A program made the translations under genes and the position numbers. DNA of 39,885 nucleotides from Pseudomonadota bacterium (GTDB lineage: Bacteria > Pseudomonadota > Gammaproteobacteria > Burkholderiales > JAKAFK01): the NCBI GenBank assembly GCA_021788645.1, contig JAJYKK010000025.1, positions 1 to 39,885 of the forward strand, in the 5' to 3' direction. The notes under the pieces were generated by a model. The model was given only the letters and a program-made list of their open reading frames with translations. It did not search any database and was not told where the DNA came from. Positions 32,223 to 39,885 of the stretch are shown piece by piece (position 1 is the first letter of the stretch; every line of letters begins with the position of its first letter).

Positions 32223-34264
32223 CGGGTGTCGACTCCGCGCCGGAGCCGGTCGCCCTCGGGACGGCGGTGGCTTCGGGCATGGTCCAGGGATTCGAACTGC
32301 TCGAGGTAATCGAGCACCGTGGCGACCAGCGTCGCATGGCTCCAGCTCAGGGGCGATACCGAAAGGAACTCGCCCGTGTCGGGATGAACCTGCTCGGGCA
32401 GCACGCCGGAGGGCAGTGCGCGGCTCGCCGCCCAGGCGATGAGGGGAATGGCCTGCCTGAGGGCTTCCCTGTCCCGCGCGCAGCGGATTCGATGCTGTGC
32501 GAGCCACAAGGTACACAGCACCCACGGATTGCCGGGACCGTCCGCGCCGCCGGCACGCTGGTAAAGGTCATTCTCGTAGCGCGCCAGCCCCCCGATGCGG
32601 CCCTTCACCCACAGGCGCTGGCCGATGGCGTGTACCGTGGCCGCGATGCGGCTGTCCCCGGGATCGAAGCCGCCCAGCGCCACGAGCCAAAGCAGGCTTG
32701 CATCCAGGGTTTCGTCGCGCCGCTGGGTGCTGCCTTCGAACACGATGCCGCGCGCGAAACGCCCGGTATGGGGGCAGTAGAGATGGCGCTCGAGCGCGAG
32801 CTTCACTTCCGAGGCCCCGGTCAGGTAGGCCTGGGCGCGCTCATCTTCCTGGAACAGTTCGGCGAGCTGGGCCGCGCAGCTCAGGCCGGCAACGACGGCG
32901 GCCACGGTATAGGCGAAGATGCCGCGGCGCTCCTCCCACAGGTCGAACGACGGAGAGGGCAGCCCGGTCTTCTCGTCGCGGAAGCTCAGCAGGAAGTCGG
33001 CCGCCTGCTGGACGAACGGCGCGTAGAATGGGCGCACCGCCGCGATGTCCCGGTGCTGCACGTAGTGGTGCCAGATCGCCCAGATGACGAGGGCCGTCTC
33101 GTCCTCCTGGATGGGCAGCTGCATCTCGTTTTGCCAGATCCAGGGTTGCCACGAGCTGCCGACTGATCCGTCCGGGTTGTACTTGTGCATCAGGAATCCG
33201 CTTTCCGACAGGACGTTGGCCGAGTAATTGAAGGCGAGCACGTCCTGGGTGCAGAATTTCAGGAAACGGGCGGCCAGCGCGCCATAGCCCGCCCGATCCA
33301 GCGCGCGCGCCGCAACGGCCCCGTCGCGGGGCCACATGTAGCTGTAGGTGTCCTGGTTGAACTGCAGGATGTCGGTGTCGTTGGCGGCGATGACGGCGCC
33401 CCCGTTGTCGATCTGGGTGCGCAAAATGAGCAGGCTGGATTTGTAGCACTCCACCACGCGGGGCGGCAGGTCATGAAACTGGGTGCGGCTGGAGGACAGC
33501 CAGCGGCGCCAGTAATCGACGTTGCGTTCGATCAGGTGTTCGGGGGTGAGGCGGGCGACGGAGCGGTGCAGCGCTTCGACCTCGCTGTAGCTCCTGCCGG
33601 CGGCAAGCCAGTAGTGGCAGGTCTCTTCGTCGCCCGGGGCGATGGACAGCGGCACGCCGATGACAGAATCGACCGCGCCTTGGGCGATGGGGTTGCGGCC
33701 GAGCATGCCGTCCTCGGCATCGCGCCAAGTGCCCTCGCGGCCGTGCGACCGCTTCGAGCCGGTGGCATATTCCGTGACGCCCAGGCTGTGCGGCGTCGCG
33801 CAGCCCATGAGGAAGTACCGCGGGCCCTTGTAATGGATCAGGCAATCGTTCTTGGGATCGAAGAAGACCGTATCGCCCGTCTCGTTCTCGAGCACGTTGA
33901 GATCGGCGTGGAAGAAGATCTTCACCTCGGCCGGCGTATGGCCCGTGTTGCGCACGCGCATGTGCCGGATCAGGATGTCGCTCTCGTAATCCACCGCATC
34001 GCGGCATTCCAGCGTGAGGCCCAGCAGCGGATGCACGGCGCGCACCTGGGTCACGAGGGCGTCGGGAACATAGGCGAGCGAGAGGGTCCATTCGGCCCGG
34101 CCGACCCACGAGAACCGTCCGTTGACCCAGACGCCCAGGCGCCAGGGGTGTCCCAAGGCATGGTTTTCCTTGCCGACCCGCGGGAAGTAGAGATCCCGGA
34201 GCTGGTAGTCGAAGTCGAAAGCGGCGAGCAGCGTGCCGTTCCCGATGGGCAAGTCCCGTGGCAT
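32219..34264 (-). CDS. GH15 glucoamylase/glucodextranase-like enzyme
   Basis: A 681-residue intracellular glycoside hydrolase family 15 enzyme. It has an N-terminal super-beta-sandwich domain (about 1-260) and an (alpha/alpha)6 barrel. The barrel has TYSYMWPRDG, then WQNEMQLPIQEDET. The catalytic acid candidate is E444 or E445 in DLWEERRG, and the catalytic base E624 in LPEQ, followed by SPLSWSHA. The set is complete. Likely substrates are maltooligosaccharides, isomalto-oligosaccharides or trehalose. No signal peptide is visible. The ATG at 34264 has GGAGG just upstream; a GTG at 34291 is less likely. It overlaps the kinase start, an unusual pairing of an enzyme with an oxygen sensor. Confidence 0.92.
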   Translation of the reverse strand: MPRDLPIGNGTLLAAFDFDYQLRDLYFPRVGKENHALGHPWRLGVWVNGRFSWVGRAEWTLSLAYVPDALVTQVRAVHPLLGLTLECRDAVDYESDILIRHMRVRNTGHTPAEVKIFFHADLNVLENETGDTVFFDPKNDCLIHYKGPRYFLMGCATPHSLGVTEYATGSKRSHGREGTWRDAEDGMLGRNPIAQGAVDSVIGVPLSIAPGDEETCHYWLAAGRSYSEVEALHRSVARLTPEHLIERNVDYWRRWLSSSRTQFHDLPPRVVECYKSSLLILRTQIDNGGAVIAANDTDILQFNQDTYSYMWPRDGAVAARALDRAGYGALAARFLKFCTQDVLAFNYSANVLSESGFLMHKYNPDGSVGSSWQPWIWQNEMQLPIQEDETALVIWAIWHHYVQHRDIAAVRPFYAPFVQQAADFLLSFRDEKTGLPSPSFDLWEERRGIFAYTVAAVVAGLSCAAQLAELFQEDERAQAYLTGASEVKLALERHLYCPHTGRFARGIVFEGSTQRRDETLDASLLWLVALGGFDPGDSRIAATVHAIGQRLWVKGRIGGLARYENDLYQRAGGADGPGNPWVLCTLWLAQHRIRCARDREALRQAIPLIAWAASRALPSGVLPEQVHPDTGEFLSVSPLSWSHATLVATVLDYLEQFESLDHARSHRRPEGDRLRRGVDTR

Positions 34265-34329
34265 GAACCCTCCGCGCGCCGCTCGAGGCACACTGTCAGT
34301 TTAGTCCATGAAGCGCCCTGCCGCCCGCG

Positions 34330-34530
34330 CTAGCGGCGGAAGAACCACAGGATGAGAGAGAGCAGCAGCGAGACGATGATGCCGCTGGTCAGCGGGAAAT
34401 AGAACGAGAACCCCTTGCGTTCGATGCGGATGTCGCCGGGCAGGTGCCCCAGGCCGAGGCGCATGAGGAGCGGCCAGAGGAGGCCTGCGGCCACGAGGAG
34501 GATGCCCAGGGTAACAAGCCATTTGGCCAT
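34330..34530 (-). CDS. DUF2905 family small membrane protein
   Basis: A 66-residue protein with two hydrophobic segments (about 5-24 and 47-63). The motif GHLPGDIRIERKGFSFYFPL between them is the hallmark of the DUF2905 family. Function is unknown. It lies 65 bases upstream of the GH15 gene on the same strand and may be the first gene of that operon, although members of this family are common housekeeping genes. No strong ribosome site was found. Confidence 0.85.
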   Translation of the reverse strand: MAKWLVTLGILLVAAGLLWPLLMRLGLGHLPGDIRIERKGFSFYFPLTSGIIVSLLLSLILWFFRR

Positions 34531-34566
34531 GGCGCGGGGAGGTTCGCGAAGACCGGAGATCCTGTC

Positions 34567-34595
34567 ATCATAGCGCCTGCGCTTCCCCCTGAGAA
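34567..34595 (-). promoter_or_regulatory. Candidate promoter for the DUF2905-GH15-kinase operon
   Basis: On the minus strand TTCTCA (34595-34590) and TATGAT (34572-34567), separated by 17 bases, match the sigma-70 consensus at 4 and 5 of 6 positions. They lie about 37 bases before the DUF2905 start, giving a short leader. The divergent gene has its own similar promoter in the same gap. Confidence 0.45.
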
Positions 34596-34633
34596 GGCGC
34601 GCTCCGCGCGGCGGACGTCCCCCCGCCCTGCAG

Positions 34634-34663
34634 TTGACGCGTCGGGGGGCGGTTGCCTATGAT
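34634..34663 (+). promoter_or_regulatory. Candidate sigma-70 promoter of the SpmAB-like gene
   Basis: TTGACG (34634-34639) and TATGAT (34658-34663) are separated by 18 bases and match the consensus at 5 of 6 positions each. The predicted start of transcription is about 45 bases before the TTG start codon at 34716. This is the best promoter match seen in the window. Confidence 0.55.
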
Positions 34664-34715
34664 GGCCTTGCCCCGGCGTCCCGGGGCGACCAACGCTCGC
34701 TAGGCGTCGCTCATC

Positions 34716-36386
34716 TTGCTCAACGCACTGTGGATCGGCTTCTTCCTCGTCGCAGCCCTGGTGGGGCTCGGAAAGCTCCTGCTTCTGGGCGATCCGCAAA
34801 CCTTCGTCGCCATGATGAACGCGACCTTTGCGAGCTCGAAGACCGCCTTTCAGGTCGCATTGGGCCTCGTGGGCGTGATGACCTTCTGGCTGGGGCTCCT
34901 GCGCGTGGCCGAACGTGCGGGCTTCCTGGCGCTGCTCACGCGCATCCTGAATCCGCTCTTCCGACGGCTCTTCCGCGAGGTGCCCGAGGGGCACCCGGCG
35001 CTCGGGGCGATGACCATGAACATCGCCGCCAACATGCTGGGGCTCGACAATGCCGCCACGCCGATCGGGCTCAAGGCGATGCAGGCGCTGCAGACCCTCA
35101 ATGCTTCGGCGGTCGAGGCGAGCAATGCCCAGATTCTGTTTCTGGTGAAGACGGCCTCCTCGGTCACGCTGCTGCCGATCACCGTGTTCACTTATCGGGC
35201 GCAGATGGGCGCGCGCGATCCGACCGACGTGTTCGTGCCCATTCTTCTCGCCACCTATGTCTCCATGATGGTGGGGCTGGCCCTGGTCTCCGCCTACCAG
35301 CGCATCAACCTCTTCGATCGCGTGATTTTTGCCTATCTGGCGGGCCTGGGGCTCGTCGTCGGGGCGATGGTCTATTATTTCGGCCATCTCGCCCCGGCCG
35401 AGATGGCCCGCCAGTCGGCGCTGGTGAGCGACATCCTGCTGTTCTCGCTGATCATCGCCTTCATCGCCGGCGCGGCCCTCAAGGGCGTCAACGTCTACGA
35501 AGCGTTCATCGATGGCGCGAAGGAGGGGTTCGCGACGGCCATCGCCATCGTGCCCTACCTCGTGGCCATGCTGGTGGCCGTCGGGGTGTTCCGCGCGAGC
35601 GGTGCCTTGCACTGGGTGCTCTCGGGGATTCGCGGCGCCGCGCTGGGCCTGGGGCTCGATACGCGCTTCGTCGCCGGGCTGCCGACCGCGTTCCTCAAGC
35701 CGTTGAGCGGCAGTGCGGCGCGCGCCATGATGATCGACACCATGCGGGTGCATGGCGCAGATTCCTTCGCCGGGCGGCTGGCGTGCGTCGTCCAGGGCAG
35801 CACCGAGACCACCTTCTATGTGCTCGCCGTCTATCTCGGGGCCGCCGGCCTCAAGAAAGGGCGCCATGCCGTGGTCTGCGCGCTGGGCGCCGATCTGGCG
35901 GGCATGGCGGCGGCGATTCTCCTGACCTATTTCTTCTTTGGCGCAGGCGCCCCGCCCCGTCCGTCAGCCATCACCAAAACGACCGCGCCGCTCGTCTCCC
36001 CCTTGCGCACGCGCTCGAGCGCCTCGTTGGCGCGCGTGAGCGCAAACGACGTGATCTTGGCCGCGACCGGTACCCGGGCGGCGGCCGTGAAGAACTCGAT
36101 GCCGTCCTTTCGGGTGAGATTCGCCACCGAGCGGATGCTTCTTTCACCCCAAAGGATGCGGTACGGAAAGGAGGGGATGTCGCTCATGTGGATGCCTGCG
36201 CACACCACGGTGCCGCCCTTGGCGAGGCCTTCTAGCGCTGTCGGGACCAGTTTGCCGCTCGAGGCGAAGATGATGGCGGCATCGAGCGCGGCAGGGGCCG
36301 GTTCGTCGGAGCCGCCTGCCCAGTGCGCGCCGAGGCCGCGCGCAAAGGCCTGCTTGGCGGTGTCGTTCGGGCGGGTGAAGGCGTAG
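34716..36386 (+). CDS. SpmA/SpmB-like nucleoside-recognition membrane protein with long C-terminal read-through
   Basis: A polytopic inner-membrane protein resembling a fusion of spore-maturation proteins SpmA and SpmB, a common non-sporulating bacterial family of unknown transport role. Two gate-type regions are visible: AANMLGLDNAATPIGLKAMQAL near residue 110, and the LPTAFLKPLSGSAAR to VVQGSTETTFYVLAVYLG segment near 325-375. The family-like part ends around residue 410 (LLTYFFFGAG). The frame then continues for about 146 codons antisense to the alcohol dehydrogenase gene before a stop. An in-frame TAG at 34701 leaves TTG at 34716 as the sensible start. The tail is Ser/Ala/Arg-rich and may not be a natural domain. 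Confidence 0.82.
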   Translation: MLNALWIGFFLVAALVGLGKLLLLGDPQTFVAMMNATFASSKTAFQVALGLVGVMTFWLGLLRVAERAGFLALLTRILNPLFRRLFREVPEGHPALGAMTMNIAANMLGLDNAATPIGLKAMQALQTLNASAVEASNAQILFLVKTASSVTLLPITVFTYRAQMGARDPTDVFVPILLATYVSMMVGLALVSAYQRINLFDRVIFAYLAGLGLVVGAMVYYFGHLAPAEMARQSALVSDILLFSLIIAFIAGAALKGVNVYEAFIDGAKEGFATAIAIVPYLVAMLVAVGVFRASGALHWVLSGIRGAALGLGLDTRFVAGLPTAFLKPLSGSAARAMMIDTMRVHGADSFAGRLACVVQGSTETTFYVLAVYLGAAGLKKGRHAVVCALGADLAGMAAAILLTYFFFGAGAPPRPSAITKTTAPLVSPLRTRSSASLARVSANDVILAATGTRAAAVKNSMPSFRVRFATERMLLSPQRMRYGKEGMSLMWMPAHTTVPPLARPSSAVGTSLPLEAKMMAASSAAGAGSSEPPAQCAPRPRAKACLAVSFGRVKA

Positions 36387-36949
36387 ATCTCGCGCCCTTG
36401 GTGGCGGGCGAACTGGGTCACCAGATGGGCGGAGGCGCCGAAGCCGTATAGCCCGAGCCTGGCCGCCCCGGCCGTGAACGACAGGGCGCGGTAGCCGATG
36501 AGTCCCGCGCACAGCAGCGGAGCGGCCGCCGGGCCGCGAAACGGGGGCGGCAGGGCGAGGCAGTAGCGCTCGTCGGCGACGGTATATTCGGCGTAGCCCC
36601 CATCGACGCTGAACCCCGTGAAGCGCGCCGCCTCGCACAGGTTCTCGCGGCCGGACAGGCAGTAGGGGCAGGTCCCGCAGGTGTGCGCGAGCCAGGGCAC
36701 GCCCACGCTGCGGCCCACCGCGAAGCGGTGCGCCGCAGCGCCGGCTTGCACGATCGTGCCGACGATCTCGTGGCCGAGAACAAGGGGCAGGCGGGGAGGG
36801 ACCAGATCGCCGTCGGCGATGTGCAGGTCCGTGCGGCAGACGCCGCAGGCCTCCACCCGGATGAGCACCTCGCGCGGTCCCGGCCTCGGGATGGGGAGGT
36901 CGGCTTCGCGCAGGGGCTGCCGCGGGGCATCGAGCACCATCGCACGCAT
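35927..36949 (-). CDS. Zinc-dependent alcohol dehydrogenase family protein
   Basis: A medium-chain dehydrogenase/reductase of 340 residues. Catalytic zinc ligands are in CGVCRTDLH and LGHE. The structural zinc site has the cysteine series CGTCPYCLSGRENLC. An NAD-binding segment GLYGFGASAHL follows, less glycine-rich than the usual GxGxxG. It probably oxidises or reduces an alcohol/aldehyde pair with NAD(H). AAGGAGG lies 6 bases before the ATG. The 3' end is overlapped on the other strand by the SpmAB-like frame. The substrate is unknown. Confidence 0.92.
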   Translation of the reverse strand: MRAMVLDAPRQPLREADLPIPRPGPREVLIRVEACGVCRTDLHIADGDLVPPRLPLVLGHEIVGTIVQAGAAAHRFAVGRSVGVPWLAHTCGTCPYCLSGRENLCEAARFTGFSVDGGYAEYTVADERYCLALPPPFRGPAAAPLLCAGLIGYRALSFTAGAARLGLYGFGASAHLVTQFARHQGREIYAFTRPNDTAKQAFARGLGAHWAGGSDEPAPAALDAAIIFASSGKLVPTALEGLAKGGTVVCAGIHMSDIPSFPYRILWGERSIRSVANLTRKDGIEFFTAAARVPVAAKITSFALTRANEALERVRKGETSGAVVLVMADGRGGAPAPKKK

Positions 36950-37017
36950 GGCGAGCCTCCTTCGGATGAGCCTTTGCTGTCAGTCTAGCGACTTTGTGCG
37001 ACGGCTGCTCGGCGGCC

Positions 37018-38169
37018 TCAGAGCAGGCGACGCATGTCGCGACCCGAAAAGCCGATCAGCGGGATGTCGAGTCTTCGCGTGAGTGCGATCACTTTGAAGA
37101 GTTCGCCCATCTCCGCCGGGCTGGTGAGCCGCTGGACCTGTTGCGCCGCCGGCAGATAATGGGCGTGATCCTCCGGGGACAGGCGGCTCAAGAGGTCGAT
37201 GAGGCCGCAGCCGATGAGGAAGCTCGCCTGCGTGGTGTAGCCGTGCAGCGTCAGTCCGGCGCGTACTCCCGCCTCGGCGAGCGCGCTGAACTCCACATGC
37301 GCGGTGATGTCCTGCAGGCCGGGACAATGAAAGGGGTCGGCATGGGCGAGGTGGCGGTAATGGCACATCAGCGTCCCTTGCGCCCGCTGCGGATGGTAGT
37401 ATTCACGGCGGCCGAAGCCATAGTCGATGAGGAGGACGAGCCCCTGGGCCAGACGCGACCCAAGGGTTTCGACGAAGCCCTGTGCGGCGAGTCCGATCTC
37501 GCTGAGGTAACCGGGGGAGAGGCGCAAGGGAGCGGCCGCCTCGAACAGGGGGCCTGATTCCAGCGGGCGGCATCGCCACGAGAATTGACCGTCGGACAGG
37601 CCCACCCCCTGCTCCGCGAGTCCGCCTTCCTGCCAGAGCACGAGATGGACCGGCATGGCGTCAAGGACTTCGTTGCCGATGACGACACCCTGGAAGCGTT
37701 CCGGCAGGGCGTCCTCCCAGCGAATGCGCTCGAGCAGATGCGGGACGCGCGAGGCCAACGTCTGGCGTTGCCGGGCCTTGAGCTCGCCGCTCAGCTCCAG
37801 GAGCCGATAGCGCGCGGGCAGCCGCCCCAGCCGCTCGAGCTCGAGCAGGCAGTCCGCGGCGAGTTGGCCCGACCCCGGCCCGATCTCCAGGACATCGCCG
37901 CCCGTCTCGCGCAGCACCTGGGCGACTTGCGCCGCGAGGGCGCGCCCGAAGAACGGACTGAGTTCCGGGGCGGTGACGAAATCGCCCGCCGCGCCGAATT
38001 TGGTCGCCCCGGCGCTGTAGTAGCCTTGGCCCGGATGGTAGAGTGCCATTTCCATGAAGCGGGCGAACGAGAGCCAGCCGCCCGAGCGCTGGATCTCCGC
38101 CGCGAGGGTGCGAATGAGCCTCGCGCTGTGCGCGAGGGCGTCGGGTTCCGGGGTGGGTAGTTCGGGCAT
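37018..38169 (-). CDS. NDUFAF7/MidA-type SAM-dependent methyltransferase
   Basis: A class I methyltransferase of the former DUF185 family, 383 residues. In eukaryotes NDUFAF7/MidA methylates a complex I arginine; bacterial roles are less clear. Diagnostic stretches are MALYHPGQGYYS near residue 41, KFGAAGDFVTAPELSPFFG (about 57-75), the SAM loop EIGPGSGQLA (about 95-104) and VVIGNEVLDAMPVH near 160. It is divergent from the pteridine reductase gene with 65 bases between the two starts, and 68 bases upstream of the alcohol dehydrogenase on the same strand direction. Length is normal. Confidence 0.92.
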   Translation of the reverse strand: MPELPTPEPDALAHSARLIRTLAAEIQRSGGWLSFARFMEMALYHPGQGYYSAGATKFGAAGDFVTAPELSPFFGRALAAQVAQVLRETGGDVLEIGPGSGQLAADCLLELERLGRLPARYRLLELSGELKARQRQTLASRVPHLLERIRWEDALPERFQGVVIGNEVLDAMPVHLVLWQEGGLAEQGVGLSDGQFSWRCRPLESGPLFEAAAPLRLSPGYLSEIGLAAQGFVETLGSRLAQGLVLLIDYGFGRREYYHPQRAQGTLMCHYRHLAHADPFHCPGLQDITAHVEFSALAEAGVRAGLTLHGYTTQASFLIGCGLIDLLSRLSPEDHAHYLPAAQQVQRLTSPAEMGELFKVIALTRRLDIPLIGFSGRDMRRLL

Positions 38170-38234
38170 GACGGCTGTGCTAAATTGGGCAGGTGCATGA
38201 CACGGGGTGCGGGAACACTATATCGGAGAAGCCA

Positions 38235-38972
<738 letters not shown>

Positions 38973-38975
38973 CCC

Positions 38976-39737
38976 ATGGGCCTCGTTAAGCCGCCAAAAT
39001 CGCTGATCGCCGCGGCCGGTCGCGCGATCGGCGACTACGCCATGATCGCGCCGGGCGACCGTGTGCTGCTGGGACTTTCCGGCGGCAAGGACAGTCTCTC
39101 GGCGCTGCACGTGCTGGCGAGCCTCCGGAGGCGCGCGCCCGTCCCCTTCGAACTGGGCGCGGTGACCGTCGATCCCCGCTCGCCGGACTATGATCCCTCG
39201 CCCCTCAAGAACTACATGGCGGCTCTCGGCATACCCTACCACTATGCGAGCCAAGCCATCGTGGAGGAGGCGCGCACCCATATGGCGGGCGATTCCTTCT
39301 GCGCCTACTGCGCGCGCATGCGCCGCGGCGTGATGTATCGGGTCGCGCGCGAGCAGGGCTACAACGTGCTCGCGCTCGCCCAGCATCTGGACGACCTCGC
39401 GGAGAGCTTCCTCATGTCGGCCTTCTTCGGGGGGCGGCTCAAGACCATGAAGGCGCACTATGTGAGCGATGCCGGCGACCTGCGGATCATTCGCCCGCTC
39501 GTCTATGTGCGCGAGCGCGTGACCCGGGACTTCGCCAGGAACGCCGGGCTGCCCGTGATCTATGAGAATTGCCCGGCATGTTTCGCGATGCCGACGCAGC
39601 GTCAGCACATGAAAATGATGCTTGCGCAGCTCGAGGCGCAAAATCCGCAGCTGTTCGCGAATCTGCTCGCCGCCATGCGGCCGCTGATGGCCGAACGCAC
39701 GCCGCCGGGGGCGCAACGAGGGATGCAACCCCGATAA
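38976..39737 (+). CDS. ttcA: TtcA-like tRNA 2-thiocytidine biosynthesis protein
   Basis: A PP-loop ATPase, 253 residues, that thiolates cytidine 32 of certain tRNAs using an iron-sulfur cluster. The PP-loop SGGKDS is at 35-40. Cluster cysteines are C109 and C112 (FCAYC), and C199 with C202 (NCPAC) supplies the third ligand. LAQHLDDLAESF is the second nucleotide motif. It is shorter than E. coli TtcA (about 311 residues) but all motifs are present. The gene follows pteridine reductase after 3 bases, so the two are probably co-transcribed. A related PP-loop thiolase is an alternative. Confidence 0.9.
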   Translation: MGLVKPPKSLIAAAGRAIGDYAMIAPGDRVLLGLSGGKDSLSALHVLASLRRRAPVPFELGAVTVDPRSPDYDPSPLKNYMAALGIPYHYASQAIVEEARTHMAGDSFCAYCARMRRGVMYRVAREQGYNVLALAQHLDDLAESFLMSAFFGGRLKTMKAHYVSDAGDLRIIRPLVYVRERVTRDFARNAGLPVIYENCPACFAMPTQRQHMKMMLAQLEAQNPQLFANLLAAMRPLMAERTPPGAQRGMQPR

Positions 39738-39885
39738 GGCTGGCGTTCAGTGGGTCGTCTGTTCCTAAAAAGTTGCGCATATCTGCGCATCGGATTTATC
39801 CGCAGTCGGTTGACGCACTTTCGTGCCCAACTCGACCCTCTTGACGCTCAGTTGCGCCGGAGAACGAGCAAGCAGGATTCGACGC
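39738..39885. other. Right-end non-coding stretch
   Basis: The last 148 bases have no supported gene. TGCGCA is repeated at 39774-39779 and 39784-39789; as TGCGCA is self-complementary, this is also an inverted repeat with a 4-base centre. TTGACG occurs around 39809 and 39840 and might be -35 elements for a gene beyond the window. Confidence 0.35.

Noticed and set aside
33185-34333. 382-codon plus-strand open frame
   Set aside because: Antisense to the GH15 gene, which has complete catalytic motifs.
38197-38224. ATGACA-16-TATATC as a promoter for the pteridine reductase gene
   Set aside because: The boxes are plausible, but the predicted transcript would start after the GGAG ribosome site and leave only a few leader bases, so the fit is poor.

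Overview
The window is GC-rich, densely coded DNA from a member of the Pseudomonadota. The gene set suggests a beta- or gammaproteobacterium: an NDUFA9-like dehydrogenase next to cca, a pteridine reductase next to a ttcA-type gene, an NDUFAF7/MidA-type methyltransferase, and an EpsA-type LuxR regulator beside exopolysaccharide genes. This placement is inferred from gene content; no rRNA or tRNA gene is present to confirm it. No mobile element, integrase or CRISPR array was seen.

Layout. Positions 1-1299 hold no gene I can support. Positions 1300-6412 carry housekeeping and transport genes: the NDUFA9-like dehydrogenase, cca, an SbmA/BacA-like ABC exporter and a SCO-family protein. Positions 6917-24743 are a Wzx/Wzy-type exopolysaccharide (EPS) locus in two convergent arms. 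The plus arm encodes the initiating sugar-phosphate transferase, a tiny protein with a PEP-CTERM-like tail, two GT4 glycosyltransferases, an outer-membrane export lipoprotein, an exported GH51-like glycosidase, a fused Wzc-like co-polymerase, a Wzy-like polymerase and a sulfotransferase. The minus arm reads from an EpsA-like regulator through a Wzx flippase, two hexapeptide acyltransferases, a GT2 and a GT4 glycosyltransferase. Several neighbours overlap by ATGA, so each arm is probably co-transcribed.

Positions 25096-34530 are regulatory, all on the minus strand. One gene encodes a 1230-residue SARP/BTAD regulator with a degenerate cyclase domain, an AAA ATPase and a long helical repeat region. 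Upstream of it lies an operon-like set: DUF2905 protein, cytoplasmic GH15 glucoamylase-like enzyme, globin-coupled histidine kinase, REC-REC protein and REC-PAS-like protein. GH15, kinase and REC-REC are joined by 4-base overlaps using TTG and GTG starts. Neither response regulator has a recognisable output domain.

Positions 34716-39737 return to core genes: an SpmA/SpmB-like membrane protein whose reading frame runs about 460 bases antisense into a zinc alcohol dehydrogenase gene, the MidA-like methyltransferase, a pteridine reductase and a TtcA-like tRNA thiolation enzyme.

The points most worth a second look are the 71-residue PEP-CTERM-like protein without a visible exosortase, the Wzc-like protein that lacks an acidic Walker A' residue and a tyrosine tail, the GH15/oxygen-sensor phosphorelay, the SARP protein with an inactivated cyclase domain, and the convergent antisense gene overlap. 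All functions are read from sequence motifs recognised by eye; no database search was run.
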